In this document: one piece after another, positions 16,434 to 25,271 of the stretch
Position numbering within the stretch: position 1 is the stretch's first letter
Layout of the letters: each line of letters starts with the position of its first letter
Source: Alkalicoccus luteus
Lineage (GTDB): Bacteria; Bacillota; Bacilli; Bacillales; Salisediminibacteriaceae
NCBI GenBank assembly: GCA_052061695.1
Contig: JBPZEY010000003.1
DNA: 64,000 bases
Direction: 5' to 3' (one strand)
The notes under the pieces: generated by a model
What the model was told of the DNA's origin: nothing
Database searches by the model: none
The model's input: only the letters and a program-made list of their open reading frames with translations
Translations under genes and position numbers: made by a program

Positions 16434-16537
16434 TGTATCTCCTCCTTCTAAAAGAAAAGTCTTACGGCAAGCGTGATTTCTCTATGTTACAATGGTACCA
16501 CTCATGAACAGATTTTTCAGAAAAGGAGGCGATGTGT

Positions 16538-16993
16538 ATGTCCATCTCGCGCTCTGTCGGTTTTCTTGCTTACGCCTTCGTGCTGTACAGCTTGTTTATT
16601 CTGACGGTTGATTTTACATACTCGATCCGCGAAAATGCGGCGGTTACTGGTAATCCGACGCCAACGTTCTTTTTCCCGCTTTACTACATACCGCTTGGCA
16701 TTGTGCTAGGATTTCCGATTTTACTTTGGCGGTTCCGTCAATCCGGCAGCTGGAAGTTCGATTGGGATTTATTTGTCTTTGTCGGTCTTCCGCTGTTGTA
16801 CATCATCTTTTTCCCGGCACTTTATTTTGCCGGTCCGACGTTTTTAACGCCGACTTCCGGAGCATTTACGACAACGCTGCTGTCGATTGAAGTTGGCATG
16901 ATCTCTGGTCTTCTCGCCGGCTGCTTTCTCATCACCAGCTTTCGCAAACTTGAATCGAGACGGTATGGCCTGACCTTCGGCTCCCGTTCTTAA
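16538..16993 (+). CDS. Four-helix membrane protein, unknown
   Basis: Protein of 151 residues with four hydrophobic segments. The start is ATG 16538 with AGGAGG eight bases upstream; the ATG at 16532 is too close to the site. It begins a run of three plus-strand genes (16538, 17013, 17231) with short gaps, so an operon is likely. No family recognised. Confidence 0.7.
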   Translation: MSISRSVGFLAYAFVLYSLFILTVDFTYSIRENAAVTGNPTPTFFFPLYYIPLGIVLGFPILLWRFRQSGSWKFDWDLFVFVGLPLLYIIFFPALYFAGPTFLTPTSGAFTTTLLSIEVGMISGLLAGCFLITSFRKLESRRYGLTFGSRS

Positions 16994-17012
16994 CCCAAAA
17001 AGGAGACTGCCT

Positions 17013-17234
17013 ATGTACACCTTGTTTTTAACACTCGCTGCTGTCATCGGCGCCTGGTATTTTGGAATCGGCCTGCGTAAGAGCAGGCCGCTCTTTGCGT
17101 TAGGCGGCGGCAGCGCCCTGTTTCTCGCTTTGTTTCTCTCCCTTGATCTCTTTTTGTTCGCGCCGTTTATACCCGTGGTCGTCATGCTCATTTACTTCGT
17201 TGTTGGCAAATGGACGGATGGAGAAAAAGCATGA
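17013..17234 (+). CDS. Small membrane protein, 73 aa
   Basis: Two or three helices, beginning MYTLFLTLAAVIGAWYFGIG. AAAAGGAG precedes the ATG. The stop overlaps the next start as ATGA, so it is translationally coupled to the cupin gene. Confidence 0.65.
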   Translation: MYTLFLTLAAVIGAWYFGIGLRKSRPLFALGGGSALFLALFLSLDLFLFAPFIPVVVMLIYFVVGKWTDGEKA

Positions 17235-17578
17235 AGATCTTCTCCTTTCAAGCTAAAGATGGCCGGCGCATCAGCGATGATGGATCGGACTTTGTCCATC
17301 AGCTTGTCACCCGCTTCGAAGGGGAAGCGGCGGTTTCAGTGGTTCACCTTCCTCCTGAAGGTACGATCGCCATGCATGAAGCACGTGTCCCTCAGCTAAT
17401 GATCATATGCTCCGGCTCGGCTGAAGTATGCGGCTCTAACTCCCGCTTTTCTTCGGTAAAAGCAGGCGATGCTGCGTTTTGGACCACAGGTGAGCGTCAT
17501 GAAACGATCTCCGACGAAGGGATGACCGCGCTTATTCTCGAAAGTCCGGTCCTTAAGGAACAGGATTTCAAGCTATAG
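17231..17578 (+). CDS. Cupin-domain protein
   Basis: Protein of 115 residues with a single-domain cupin pattern: PPEGTIAMHEARVPQLMIICSGSAEV (motif 1, few metal-ligand His) and GDAAFWTTGERHETISDEGMTALIL (motif 2, His near residue 90). The start is ATG 17231, overlapping the previous stop by ATGA. Because motif 1 has one His and lacks the second, metal binding is uncertain. It may bind a small ligand. Third gene of a short operon with two membrane proteins. Confidence 0.75.
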   Translation: MKIFSFQAKDGRRISDDGSDFVHQLVTRFEGEAAVSVVHLPPEGTIAMHEARVPQLMIICSGSAEVCGSNSRFSSVKAGDAAFWTTGERHETISDEGMTALILESPVLKEQDFKL

Positions 17579-17662
17579 GCGCTTCCTCTTATCTCTCCCC
17601 CTTTTATTTCCTTTATACGGTATACTAAGGAAGTGTTGATCACGATTCATAGGAGGGGTTTT

Positions 17663-18541
17663 ATGCAGGCACGTCTAATGATGGTTATCGTTTTTATTAC
17701 CGCACTATGTTTTCTCGGGTTAGTTCCGGCATCGGCTGCAGAAGATCAGGCAGATTTCGATACCGCTTCAGTGAAGGATGCAGAACCAATGTATGATAAA
17801 AAAGTGATGCGTGCTGTGCGCGAGTCACTCGGGTTAACGAAACACGATCTGAGTCAGGATGAGTCGATCCGCACCATGTCTCAGGTGGAAGTGATGGATC
17901 GATATATGAGGCAGACGAACAATCGGGTAAAAGGTCAGGATGCCAGAGAAGCTGTACAGCTCGTCTTTGATGTGGATATTTCACTCGTATCCAGGCTCGG
18001 GTATGGAAATACGCTTGACCGCTATGATCCATTCGTGATGGAAGCGGTTCGACAGTCGCTCGGCCTGCAGGCAGATGATGTCAGTCAGGATGCTGCGATT
18101 ATGAATATGAAGAAAAACCACGTCATGGACCGGGTGATTCGGCATTACAACGATTCCTTAAGTGGTGCTGAGATCCGCCAGCTGATTAATTACGTATTCG
18201 GTATTAACCTCGACGGCATTTCCGGCCTCAAAGGAGCTCAGGTTGGTATTTTTTCCAAAGGCCAGTGGATTATTCAGGAGCCGGATGATCTGCTCGTCAT
18301 CTCTTCCAGTCCGGATGACGTGGAACTCTATGTTTCGCTGACGGATTACTACCGTGCGTTCACTGGCAGCGACGCTTTTCCAGAAGCACTTGCTGCATTT
18401 CTAGAGGATGCCGGCTTCAGCTTCAGCAGCGAAAAGGACCGCTACGAGTGGATCAACCCGGACGGCGTCAGCGCGCCGGATCCATTCAAAGGGCAAATTA
18501 TTGGAGAATTGCTTGCAACCATTCACATGCTGAATCAGTAA
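17663..18541 (+). CDS. Secreted protein with a tandem ~70-residue repeat
   Basis: Protein of 292 residues with a Sec signal peptide (MQARLMMVIVFITALCFLGLVPASAAEDQ, cleavage after ASA). Two copies of a ~70-residue helical unit follow: YDKKVMRAVRESLGLTKHDLSQD... and YDPFVMEAVRQSLGLQADDVSQD..., each with a VMDR motif and ending V-F-x-(V/I)-x-(I/L). The C-terminal ~100 residues are unrelated, with IISSSPDDVELYVSL-like strands. The start is ATG 17663 after AGGAGGGG; an in-frame start at 17633 lacks a site. Function unknown. Monocistronic with a terminator. Confidence 0.72.
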   Translation: MQARLMMVIVFITALCFLGLVPASAAEDQADFDTASVKDAEPMYDKKVMRAVRESLGLTKHDLSQDESIRTMSQVEVMDRYMRQTNNRVKGQDAREAVQLVFDVDISLVSRLGYGNTLDRYDPFVMEAVRQSLGLQADDVSQDAAIMNMKKNHVMDRVIRHYNDSLSGAEIRQLINYVFGINLDGISGLKGAQVGIFSKGQWIIQEPDDLLVISSSPDDVELYVSLTDYYRAFTGSDAFPEALAAFLEDAGFSFSSEKDRYEWINPDGVSAPDPFKGQIIGELLATIHMLNQ

Positions 18542-18545
18542 ACAT

Positions 18546-18577
18546 CTGCCGTTCCGCTCACCGGAACGGCATTTTTC
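18546..18577 (+). terminator. Terminator of the secreted repeat protein
   Basis: TGCCGTTCCG and CGGAACGGCA arms with a short loop and five T. Confidence 0.9.
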
Positions 18578-18595
18578 GATCGTTTACTGCATACG

Positions 18596-18624
18596 AAAGG
18601 CCTCAACACATTGCTGAGGCCTTC
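18596..18624 (-). terminator. Terminator of the Mur ligase gene
   Basis: AAGGCCTCA and TGAGGCCTT arms just after the minus-strand stop; the U-run is short. Confidence 0.7.
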
Positions 18625-18632
18625 ATGATCGA

Positions 18633-20135
18633 TCAGTTTGCTGAAGCAACTTTGGATTTCAAACATGGATGCTTACAGAGAAAGTCACGAACGTAATCAT
18701 AATCGTAATACGGCTGTTTCTCACCGTTAATGATCCGAAAATCCTCCATACAAATTCCCGTAATGAGAACAAGGTCGCCTTCTGAAGAAAGACTCATCGC
18801 TTTTTGAATGGCCTCGCCGCGATACGCGACAGGATGGACATTCTTCGTCGATCGGAATCCCGCCATCACATCGGCCACTACCGCTTCCGCTGTTTCGTTC
18901 CCGGGATGATCAGCTGTAACGACGATCTCATCTGCTCTCCCCTCTACTGCTTCCGCAATCGGAGCACGCAGCGATTTTTCACGTATCCCGATGCCAGTGA
19001 CCATCACAATCAGACGGTTATAGCGAAGCGGTTTAATCGTGTGAAATAAATTAGTGAGCGTCTGCGGGGTATGGGCAAAGTCAAACAGCATCAGCCGGTC
19101 TGATACTTCCGGGATGAGCTGGAGTCTGCCGGGCGGCCCTTCCAAGCTGGAGAGTCGTGTAAGTAAATGTCGAAGCCCGAGCCCCTTAGCAAGACACACT
19201 GTAATAGCTGCTATCGCATTGTATACGTTGTGAAGACCAAATACCGGCAGAAAGACATCGTGAGAAACGCCATCCACAATTAAATCAAGGTGGCTTCCCT
19301 GCTTCGTGTAGCGAAGGTTTTCTGCCTTCACATCCGCCTCACGGTTCATCCCGTATGTCCAGACGGGGCCAGTAAATGCATCCAGTATATCCTGGCTCAT
19401 ACCATCATCGTCCACGTTTACGACGGCCGTTTCCGCATGATCGAACAGCCTCAGCTTTGCTTGTTTATAGGCCTCGAACGTTTCATGATAATCCAGATGC
19501 TCCGGCGACAGGTTGGAATGGACGGCAACATCAAAATGGAGACCATGAAGCCTGTCCTGGTCGAGTCCGATTGAGGTCGCCTCCATCACAACCGACGTAA
19601 TCTGCTTCTGGCGTATCCTCGACAAATAATCAAATAAATCGGCTGATTCCGGTGTGGTAGGGGTGCTTTTCGGCAGCGGAAGTGGTTTTTCGTGATCCCA
19701 TACACCTGCCGTGCCGATGGAACCGGTTTTGATTCCAGAACGATTTAACAAGGAGCGTACGTAGGCGGTGATCGTCGTTTTGCCCTGTGTGCCAGTGACG
19801 CCGATAAGCGACAGCTCATGGTGCGGATCCTCTTCCAAATGGGCTGCATACAACGCCATTGCCTTTTTTGGTTCTTGAACGAGAATAAACTGAACATGAG
19901 GATGCCGAAGCGCGTGTTCATGCAGCGCTTCTTCATCGTCCCCGATGACCTGAACAGCTCCCTGGTTAACAGCCATATCAATGAAACGATGCCCATCCGA
20001 CTGTTCTCCGCGAATGCAGATGAAACAGCCCTGATTCCCGATTGTTCGGGAATCATAGGAGATATGAGTAATACCATTCGGCTCAGGGCCCGTTTGTGTA
20101 ATAATCTGATGATGTAAAATCGGGTAAAGATTCAT
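18633..20135 (-). CDS. MurE-like Mur ligase with atypical substrate motif
   Basis: Protein of 500 residues with the three Mur ligase domains. The N-terminal domain has ITHISYDSRTIGNQGCFICIRG; the ATP-binding domain has GVTGTQGKTT (about residues 111-120), STPTTPE and VMEATSIGLDQDRLHG; the C-terminal domain has FDFAHTPQTL. It is closest in pattern to MurE (UDP-MurNAc-tripeptide synthetase). However, where meso-DAP MurE has DNPRxE it has ADHPGNE, so the amino acid added may not be DAP. The cell-wall dcw cluster is absent around it, so it is probably a second copy with a special task. Monocistronic. Confidence 0.82.
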   Translation of the reverse strand: MNLYPILHHQIITQTGPEPNGITHISYDSRTIGNQGCFICIRGEQSDGHRFIDMAVNQGAVQVIGDDEEALHEHALRHPHVQFILVQEPKKAMALYAAHLEEDPHHELSLIGVTGTQGKTTITAYVRSLLNRSGIKTGSIGTAGVWDHEKPLPLPKSTPTTPESADLFDYLSRIRQKQITSVVMEATSIGLDQDRLHGLHFDVAVHSNLSPEHLDYHETFEAYKQAKLRLFDHAETAVVNVDDDGMSQDILDAFTGPVWTYGMNREADVKAENLRYTKQGSHLDLIVDGVSHDVFLPVFGLHNVYNAIAAITVCLAKGLGLRHLLTRLSSLEGPPGRLQLIPEVSDRLMLFDFAHTPQTLTNLFHTIKPLRYNRLIVMVTGIGIREKSLRAPIAEAVEGRADEIVVTADHPGNETAEAVVADVMAGFRSTKNVHPVAYRGEAIQKAMSLSSEGDLVLITGICMEDFRIINGEKQPYYDYDYVRDFLCKHPCLKSKVASAN

Positions 20136-20410
20136 GATGCAGCTCCAATCACATAAAAATAGTCTCTATTCCTTTACCCCGCTAAATTACGCATAAAACT
20201 GGGACAATCGTCAACACTTTTGCAGGTCGTTCATAAGCGCACGAACGTTGAAAAGCATGTAGTCGCTGACCTCGCACGCACATCATACCGAAAAGGTAAG
20301 AAGTAAAGGTTATCAGGACGCATAGTGTTGTTTATTATACGCAATTGAGCGGCAGAATGCATGAAAATGAACCTATTATCTTAATATAATGATTGGTTGT
20401 ACTATGTATG
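20136..20410. other. Intergenic region upstream of the Mur ligase
   Basis: AT-rich gap holding the Mur ligase promoter region. No gene, riboswitch or clear operator is seen. Confidence 0.5.
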
Positions 20411-20446
20411 AAGAGCCGCAGGGATCAGTGTCCCTGCGGCTCTTTC
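20411..20446. terminator. Terminator of the 20445-20747 gene
   Basis: AGAGCCGCAGGGA and TCCCTGCGGCTCT arms around a short loop, followed on both strands by short U-runs. Confidence 0.85.
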
Positions 20447-20747
20447 AACTACTGACGAGCAACGATAAAAATGGAATGATGATCATGACTCCTGCAATAG
20501 CAACGAGTGCTGTTGTAATCGGGCGTGAAAGCTTTTCTCTCCCGGGTCCCGTATACCAGCCGGAAAACTGCCAACGGTTCCGGTACAGCACAAAAATAAA
20601 TACAAAAACGGCCATTGCCCCGATCCAGCTCCAATTTTGCACCTGGCTGTTTACGCTGTAGAGCGGTTCAAGCACAATCCACCAGGCAGCTGCACCTGCT
20701 GCAAGCATGATGCAGATGACTCGGACCAGCTCCAGCAATCCCTTCAT
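20445..20747 (-). CDS. Membrane protein, 100 aa
   Basis: Three hydrophobic segments (about residues 6-28, 40-57, 77-99) with a charged loop YRNRWQFSGWYTGPGREKLSR. ATG 20747 has GGGAGGGG five bases upstream. No family recognised. Confidence 0.65.
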   Translation of the reverse strand: MKGLLELVRVICIMLAAGAAAWWIVLEPLYSVNSQVQNWSWIGAMAVFVFIFVLYRNRWQFSGWYTGPGREKLSRPITTALVAIAGVMIIIPFLSLLVSS

Positions 20748-20881
20748 CCGATCCCCTCCCACATTTCTTCTGCTATAAGCTTAGCAGAAAATGGGAGGAA
20801 AAATCCAATCCTCATTTTTCCAGTCAGCTTCTGATAAGTCTGCATGGGATTGGTGCAGCTGTCGGTCTCAGGGTCCGGCCG

Positions 20882-21994
20882 CTATCGACTTACAAACGTT
20901 TGAGAACGAACAGTCAGCGCATGAATGCGGTCCATATCCGGCTCGAAGCCAATGCCCGGCTCCTCTGGAAGCATAATCTGACCCGCGGACATCTTGACCT
21001 CGGGCTGAATAATATCCTGTTCCCAATAGTGAGACGACGGGGCCGTGTCCCCTGGCAGTGTAAATCCGGGAAGCGTAGTCAATGCTACATTGTGCGCACG
21101 ACCGATGCCAGCCTCCAGCATGCCGCCGCACCAAAGCGGTACGTCTGCCTGCTTGCACCTGGTATGAATTCGGCGCGCTTCGGACAATCCCCCTACACGT
21201 CCGATCTTCATATTAACGATGCGGCAGCTGTCGAGTTCCAGCGCTTTTCGCACATCCTCGTCGCTGTGGAGGCTTTCATCAAGACAGATTGGCGTATGTA
21301 ATTCCCGCTGCAGCCGGGCATGATCAATGATGTCATCCTCTGCGAGAGGCTGCTCGATCATCATCAGCTGAAAATCGTCGAAGCGTCGCAAATGATCGAT
21401 GTCAGCTAGCGTATAGGCGCAGTTTGCATCGGCCATGAGCGAAATATCAGGAAACTGCTCCCTGATCAGCTTCAGCAGGTCAATGTCCCAGCCTGGCTTG
21501 ACCTTCACTTTTATCCGCTTATAGCCTTCCTCGACTGCTTTTGTAATTGTATCAAGCACATCCCCCATCGAGGGCTTGATGCCAATGCTGATGCCGACAT
21601 CAACCGGACGTTTTTCTCCGCCAAGCACCTCATAAAGCGGCTTTTCGGCTTCTTTGGCATAGGCATCCCAGATCGCACCGTCCAACAGCGCTTTCGCATT
21701 ATAGTTTCTGCGAACATACTGGAAGGCCCGAGCGGCATCATCAGGATGACGAATGGTCGTCTGAAACAGCGTCGGCAAAAGCTGTTCGCGTAATACGGCC
21801 CAGTTTGTCGAAATTGTTTCTTCGTTATAAATTGGTTCCGCAATGGATACACCTTCGCCCCAGCCGGAAACACCTTTCTCCGTGCGAACTTCTGCAAGCA
21901 GAAAAGCTTTCTCGGTTTCTGTTCCGACGCTGGTTGTAAATGGATGCTTCAGCTTCATGACTAATTCTCTGATGATCACTTCTTTAATCTGCAT
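20882..21994 (-). CDS. N-succinylamino acid racemase (MenC/NSAR enolase superfamily)
   Basis: Enolase-superfamily protein of 370 residues. The capping domain is N-terminal and the barrel follows. Catalytic Lys pair is in IKVKVKPGWD (about residues 161-170); metal ligands are in MADANCAY (Asp), IEQPLAEDD (Glu) and CLDESLH (Asp); the opposite Lys is in VNMKIGRVGG. The family includes o-succinylbenzoate synthase and N-succinylamino acid racemase. Overlap with a GNAT acyltransferase and next to an M20 hydrolase reproduces the Geobacillus D-to-L amino acid pathway, so racemase is the better call. No menaquinone genes are nearby. Confidence 0.87.
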   Translation of the reverse strand: MQIKEVIIRELVMKLKHPFTTSVGTETEKAFLLAEVRTEKGVSGWGEGVSIAEPIYNEETISTNWAVLREQLLPTLFQTTIRHPDDAARAFQYVRRNYNAKALLDGAIWDAYAKEAEKPLYEVLGGEKRPVDVGISIGIKPSMGDVLDTITKAVEEGYKRIKVKVKPGWDIDLLKLIREQFPDISLMADANCAYTLADIDHLRRFDDFQLMMIEQPLAEDDIIDHARLQRELHTPICLDESLHSDEDVRKALELDSCRIVNMKIGRVGGLSEARRIHTRCKQADVPLWCGGMLEAGIGRAHNVALTTLPGFTLPGDTAPSSHYWEQDIIQPEVKMSAGQIMLPEEPGIGFEPDMDRIHALTVRSQTFVSR

Positions 21995-22775
21995 CTGGAC
22001 GCTCCTTTGTTAAAACGTACGCATAGTGGCTCCCATAAGGCAGATAGTCCACAATAGAATATCCATTAGCAAATAACGGCGGCAGCACGGAACGCTGAAC
22101 AAGCCGCCACGTTAACGCTGCCTCATGACTGAGCTGTTTGATTTGTTGAATAGATGACGGGACAGGTACGAGCAGGACGTCAGCCTCCGTATACCGGACC
22201 GTACCCGGAACAGGCACGCCGTTTCGTTCTTCAATCGGATACACTGTCTTTGCATCCTCGATCGAAACTGGCTGCTTTTTTACCGGTCTGGATGACCAGG
22301 AAACGACAAGCCGGTCTGTCGGCATTCCGGTGTTAATTGCGTCGTGCAGCTCTCCGTATGCGTTCACGATATACTCACTGCTTGTCGCGTCGAGTTTATG
22401 CAGGTTCAGTTTCGCGTTGACGGACTCCAGTGGATCGTACGTCCACTGGATCGTTTGATACCCTTTCGCTTCAGCAAGCGTTCGCTGCGCCTGCTTTAAC
22501 TGTTCACCGAGACCCTGTTTTTGATAATCGGGATGAACAACGAGCGTATGCGAGCATAGATACACCTCTGTGCCGTTAAAGCCCGGAAAGCTGTACTGAA
22601 ATCCGATCAGCCGGCGTTCATCAAACATGCCGAGCACGAAACCGCCGTTTTTAACGGATGTGATCGTCTGGTTAGGCGGCACGGCGTCATCCCGGTTCCA
22701 GATGAATGCTTCCAGCTCAAACACCTCTTCTAGTTCGGCTGTTGTCGTTAGTTCTCTGATTGTTACGTGCTTCAC
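21984..22775 (-). CDS. GNAT acyltransferase, probable D-amino acid N-succinyltransferase
   Basis: Protein of 263 residues. The N-terminal ~150 residues are a GNAT fold with the CoA loop HPDYQKQGLGEQLKQAQ (motif A, Q-x-x-G-x-G/L) and strand VYLCSHTLVV before it. The C-terminal part is an extension typical of the group linked to N-succinylamino acid racemase. Its stop overlaps the racemase start by 11 nt, and its start overlaps the M20 stop (ATGA). In Geobacillus the equivalent enzyme succinylates D-amino acids with succinyl-CoA. The acyl donor here is inferred from context. Confidence 0.8.
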   Translation of the reverse strand: MKHVTIRELTTTAELEEVFELEAFIWNRDDAVPPNQTITSVKNGGFVLGMFDERRLIGFQYSFPGFNGTEVYLCSHTLVVHPDYQKQGLGEQLKQAQRTLAEAKGYQTIQWTYDPLESVNAKLNLHKLDATSSEYIVNAYGELHDAINTGMPTDRLVVSWSSRPVKKQPVSIEDAKTVYPIEERNGVPVPGTVRYTEADVLLVPVPSSIQQIKQLSHEAALTWRLVQRSVLPPLFANGYSIVDYLPYGSHYAYVLTKERPDAD

Positions 22776-23863
22776 GCTTCGTCCCTCCAGTCGACCAGAT
22801 CCGCTTCCGCGAGCAGCGCCGTCATGATTTCCACGCCTTTTGGCAGTGCTCTGAGATCAAATGTCATATCCGGATGGTGCAGCCCCGGCGTTAATCCTGA
22901 GCCAAGTCCGACCATAACGGCAGCCGGTGCTTCTTTCACATTCGTATAATGATGAAAATCTTCTGCCCCTGGCGTTTTCAGCACGTCAGCCACGTGACAA
23001 ACACCGGCAATCGCCCGCCTGGCGCAGTTTGCTGCTCGTGGATCAATTACAGCCGCCGGTGCATGCTCCGCTGCCTCAAGAGTGAAGCGGGAGCCTGTTT
23101 CTGCTTCTACGTCGTCCGCTGCATGCTGCATCTTCTCCCATATAAGCTCCATTGCTTCATTGTCGGGTGCACGTAAATCAAGCTCAAACACCGCTTCATC
23201 CGGCACCGTATTAACGCTCGTTCCGGCTTTCAGCTTTGTCATCACTGCCGATTGACCGTCTATTGAAAAAGTTTCCAGTTTACGCATGAGTCGTCCGGCG
23301 GCGTAAAGCGCATTGATCCCGGTTGAGGCTCTAGCAGCATGGGCCGCTTCACCGGTGACACGACCTTTAACAGCGATTGTCGCTCCGTGCTGGATGCCGG
23401 CAGACGCTTCTTCTGCTGCCAGCTCGGACAACGGTCTGACGTGCAGCCCTGCCAGGAAAACAACTCGGTCCAACACACCATCCCGAATCATCTGCAGTGC
23501 GCCTGCTGCCGTTTCTTCAGCCGGCTGAAACAGAAAGCGGAGCGTATGCCTTGGAAGCGTATCTTTCAGGTTCAGTGCTGTATGGAGCACGATGGAGCTG
23601 TGCGCATCGTGCCCGCACGTGTGCCGGTAAACCGTACCGTCCTCAATTTCATATGGAAGGGCATCCATATCGGCCCGCAGCATCAGCACGTCCTCTGTCT
23701 CCCCTTTTATTTCCGCAAAAAATCCGTGGTGTCCTTCAAACGTTGTCAGTGAAAAACCGGCTTCCTTTAGACGCTGCTGCAAGTAGCGTGACGTTTTTTC
23801 CTCCTGCCAGGAGGGCTCTGCAAGCCTGTGCAGCTCCTCATACGTTTGCAGGATCGTATCCAT
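22772..23863 (-). CDS. M20 amidohydrolase, probable N-succinyl-L-amino acid desuccinylase
   Basis: M20D-type metallopeptidase of 363 residues. Metal-site residues: RADMDALPYE (Asp and following Asp), CGHDAHSS (His and Asp), FQPAEETAAG (Glu pair), LHVRPL (His) and EDFHHYTN near the C-terminus. The dimerisation domain is around VKGRVTGEAAHAARASTGINAL. It overlaps the acyltransferase by ATGA. In the N-succinyl pathway this enzyme releases the L-amino acid and drives the conversion forward. General M20D members act on other N-acyl amino acids, so specificity rests on the neighbours. Confidence 0.83.
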   Translation of the reverse strand: MDTILQTYEELHRLAEPSWQEEKTSRYLQQRLKEAGFSLTTFEGHHGFFAEIKGETEDVLMLRADMDALPYEIEDGTVYRHTCGHDAHSSIVLHTALNLKDTLPRHTLRFLFQPAEETAAGALQMIRDGVLDRVVFLAGLHVRPLSELAAEEASAGIQHGATIAVKGRVTGEAAHAARASTGINALYAAGRLMRKLETFSIDGQSAVMTKLKAGTSVNTVPDEAVFELDLRAPDNEAMELIWEKMQHAADDVEAETGSRFTLEAAEHAPAAVIDPRAANCARRAIAGVCHVADVLKTPGAEDFHHYTNVKEAPAAVMVGLGSGLTPGLHHPDMTFDLRALPKGVEIMTALLAEADLVDWRDEA

Positions 23864-23875
23864 GAAACATTCCTC

Positions 23876-25258
23876 CTAAAAAATCAGATGGGCCATCAGC
23901 ACGACGATCGGAAGCGTGATCAACGTGCGCAGAATAAAGATGAACACGAGATCACGGAATTTAACCGGCAGCTTGGAGCCGAGCAGCAGTCCACCCATCT
24001 CTGACAGATATACGAGCTGGGTAACGGACACACAGGCGATGATAAAGCGGGTCATGTCACTTTCAATGCCGCTTCCGATAATCGCCGGCAGGAACATATC
24101 CGCAAACCCTACGACCATTGTTTGAGCAGCAGCTTCTGCTTCCGGTACCTGCATCAACGCAAGCAATGGTTCAAACGGACGTCCGAGAATTGAAAAGAAA
24201 GGCGTGAATTCAGCCGTGATGAGCGCGACTGTTCCAATTGCCATCACAACAGGCAGCACACCGATCCACATGTCGAGCACGTTCTGCAGTCCGGTCCGGA
24301 CAAACAGCTTTGGACTGCGGCTGGAGCGCGCCTTCGCCACTGCTTCGCTGAACCCGGCTTTCACTAGGGATGTACCAGCGGGAACTTCGACGTCCCCTTT
24401 GATTTCCTGGCCTTCATATGCTGTGTCCGCTTTACGCGAGAGCGGCGGGATACGCGGCATAATGACAGCAGCAAACAGACCCGCGATCGTGATCGTCAAG
24501 TAATACTGCGGGAACATGTGCATCAGTTCCATGTAATCGATGATGACGATCGTAAATGTGATGGAGACAACCGAAAACGTTGTCGCTACTACAGCAGCTT
24601 CCCGCTTTGTATAGTAGCCGCTCTCATACTGTTTCGTTGTCAGGAGCACGCCGATTGTTCCGTCGCCAACCCATGACGTCAGGCAGTCGAGCGAGCTTCG
24701 ACCCGGCACCCGAAAAAGCGGCTGCATGACCTTCATGAGCAGCACGCCGATAAATTCGAGCATCCCGAAGTTTAATAGCAGTGGCAGTAAAAAGCCGGCA
24801 AGTAAAAACGTTGTCAGTAAAATCGGCAGCAGGTCGTACATGAGCAGTCCGCCGGTATCTTCTGAGTAAACTGCTTCCGCTCCGAATCCGAATACGACCA
24901 TCACCGCAAACAGCAGCCCTGCTGCGCGGATGACGGTCCATACTGGTTTAACGAGCAGCAGCGAACGCAGGCTGTCTCGTTCCAGCACAAACGCTGGCTT
25001 CAGAAGCTGAGCGCCGATCGTCAAGATTACAGAAACGGCCATAACAGCAATGATGATAAATGGGATTGCATCGCCGAGCGCTCCGTTAATGAACCCTGCC
25101 ATAAACGCGATCGGGATCGTTATGCTGTCATCCTGCGGGATCGGCACAATAAACAGGAGGATACCCAGTATAGACGGCAGGATAAAGGATAAGATGTCTT
25201 TTCGTGTCGGCTTCGGTTTTGGTGAAAATTCCTGGTTGATATTCGGCAGTGAACTCAT
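23876..25258 (-). CDS. YjiH family membrane protein (nucleoside-recognition/Gate domains)
   Basis: Membrane protein of 460 residues with about ten helices and two Gate-type regions; the text LTSWVGDGTIGVLLTTKQYESGYYTKREAAVVATTFSVVSITF matches the YjiH family. Transport of a small polar compound is likely but the substrate has not been defined for the family. It lies 13 nt after the RpiR regulator gene and 12 nt before the M20 gene, so it is part of the operon. In context it may import an amino acid derivative. Confidence 0.85.
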   Translation of the reverse strand: MSSLPNINQEFSPKPKPTRKDILSFILPSILGILLFIVPIPQDDSITIPIAFMAGFINGALGDAIPFIIIAVMAVSVILTIGAQLLKPAFVLERDSLRSLLLVKPVWTVIRAAGLLFAVMVVFGFGAEAVYSEDTGGLLMYDLLPILLTTFLLAGFLLPLLLNFGMLEFIGVLLMKVMQPLFRVPGRSSLDCLTSWVGDGTIGVLLTTKQYESGYYTKREAAVVATTFSVVSITFTIVIIDYMELMHMFPQYYLTITIAGLFAAVIMPRIPPLSRKADTAYEGQEIKGDVEVPAGTSLVKAGFSEAVAKARSSRSPKLFVRTGLQNVLDMWIGVLPVVMAIGTVALITAEFTPFFSILGRPFEPLLALMQVPEAEAAAQTMVVGFADMFLPAIIGSGIESDMTRFIIACVSVTQLVYLSEMGGLLLGSKLPVKFRDLVFIFILRTLITLPIVVLMAHLIF

Positions 25259-25271
25259 TGTAAGGCCTCCT

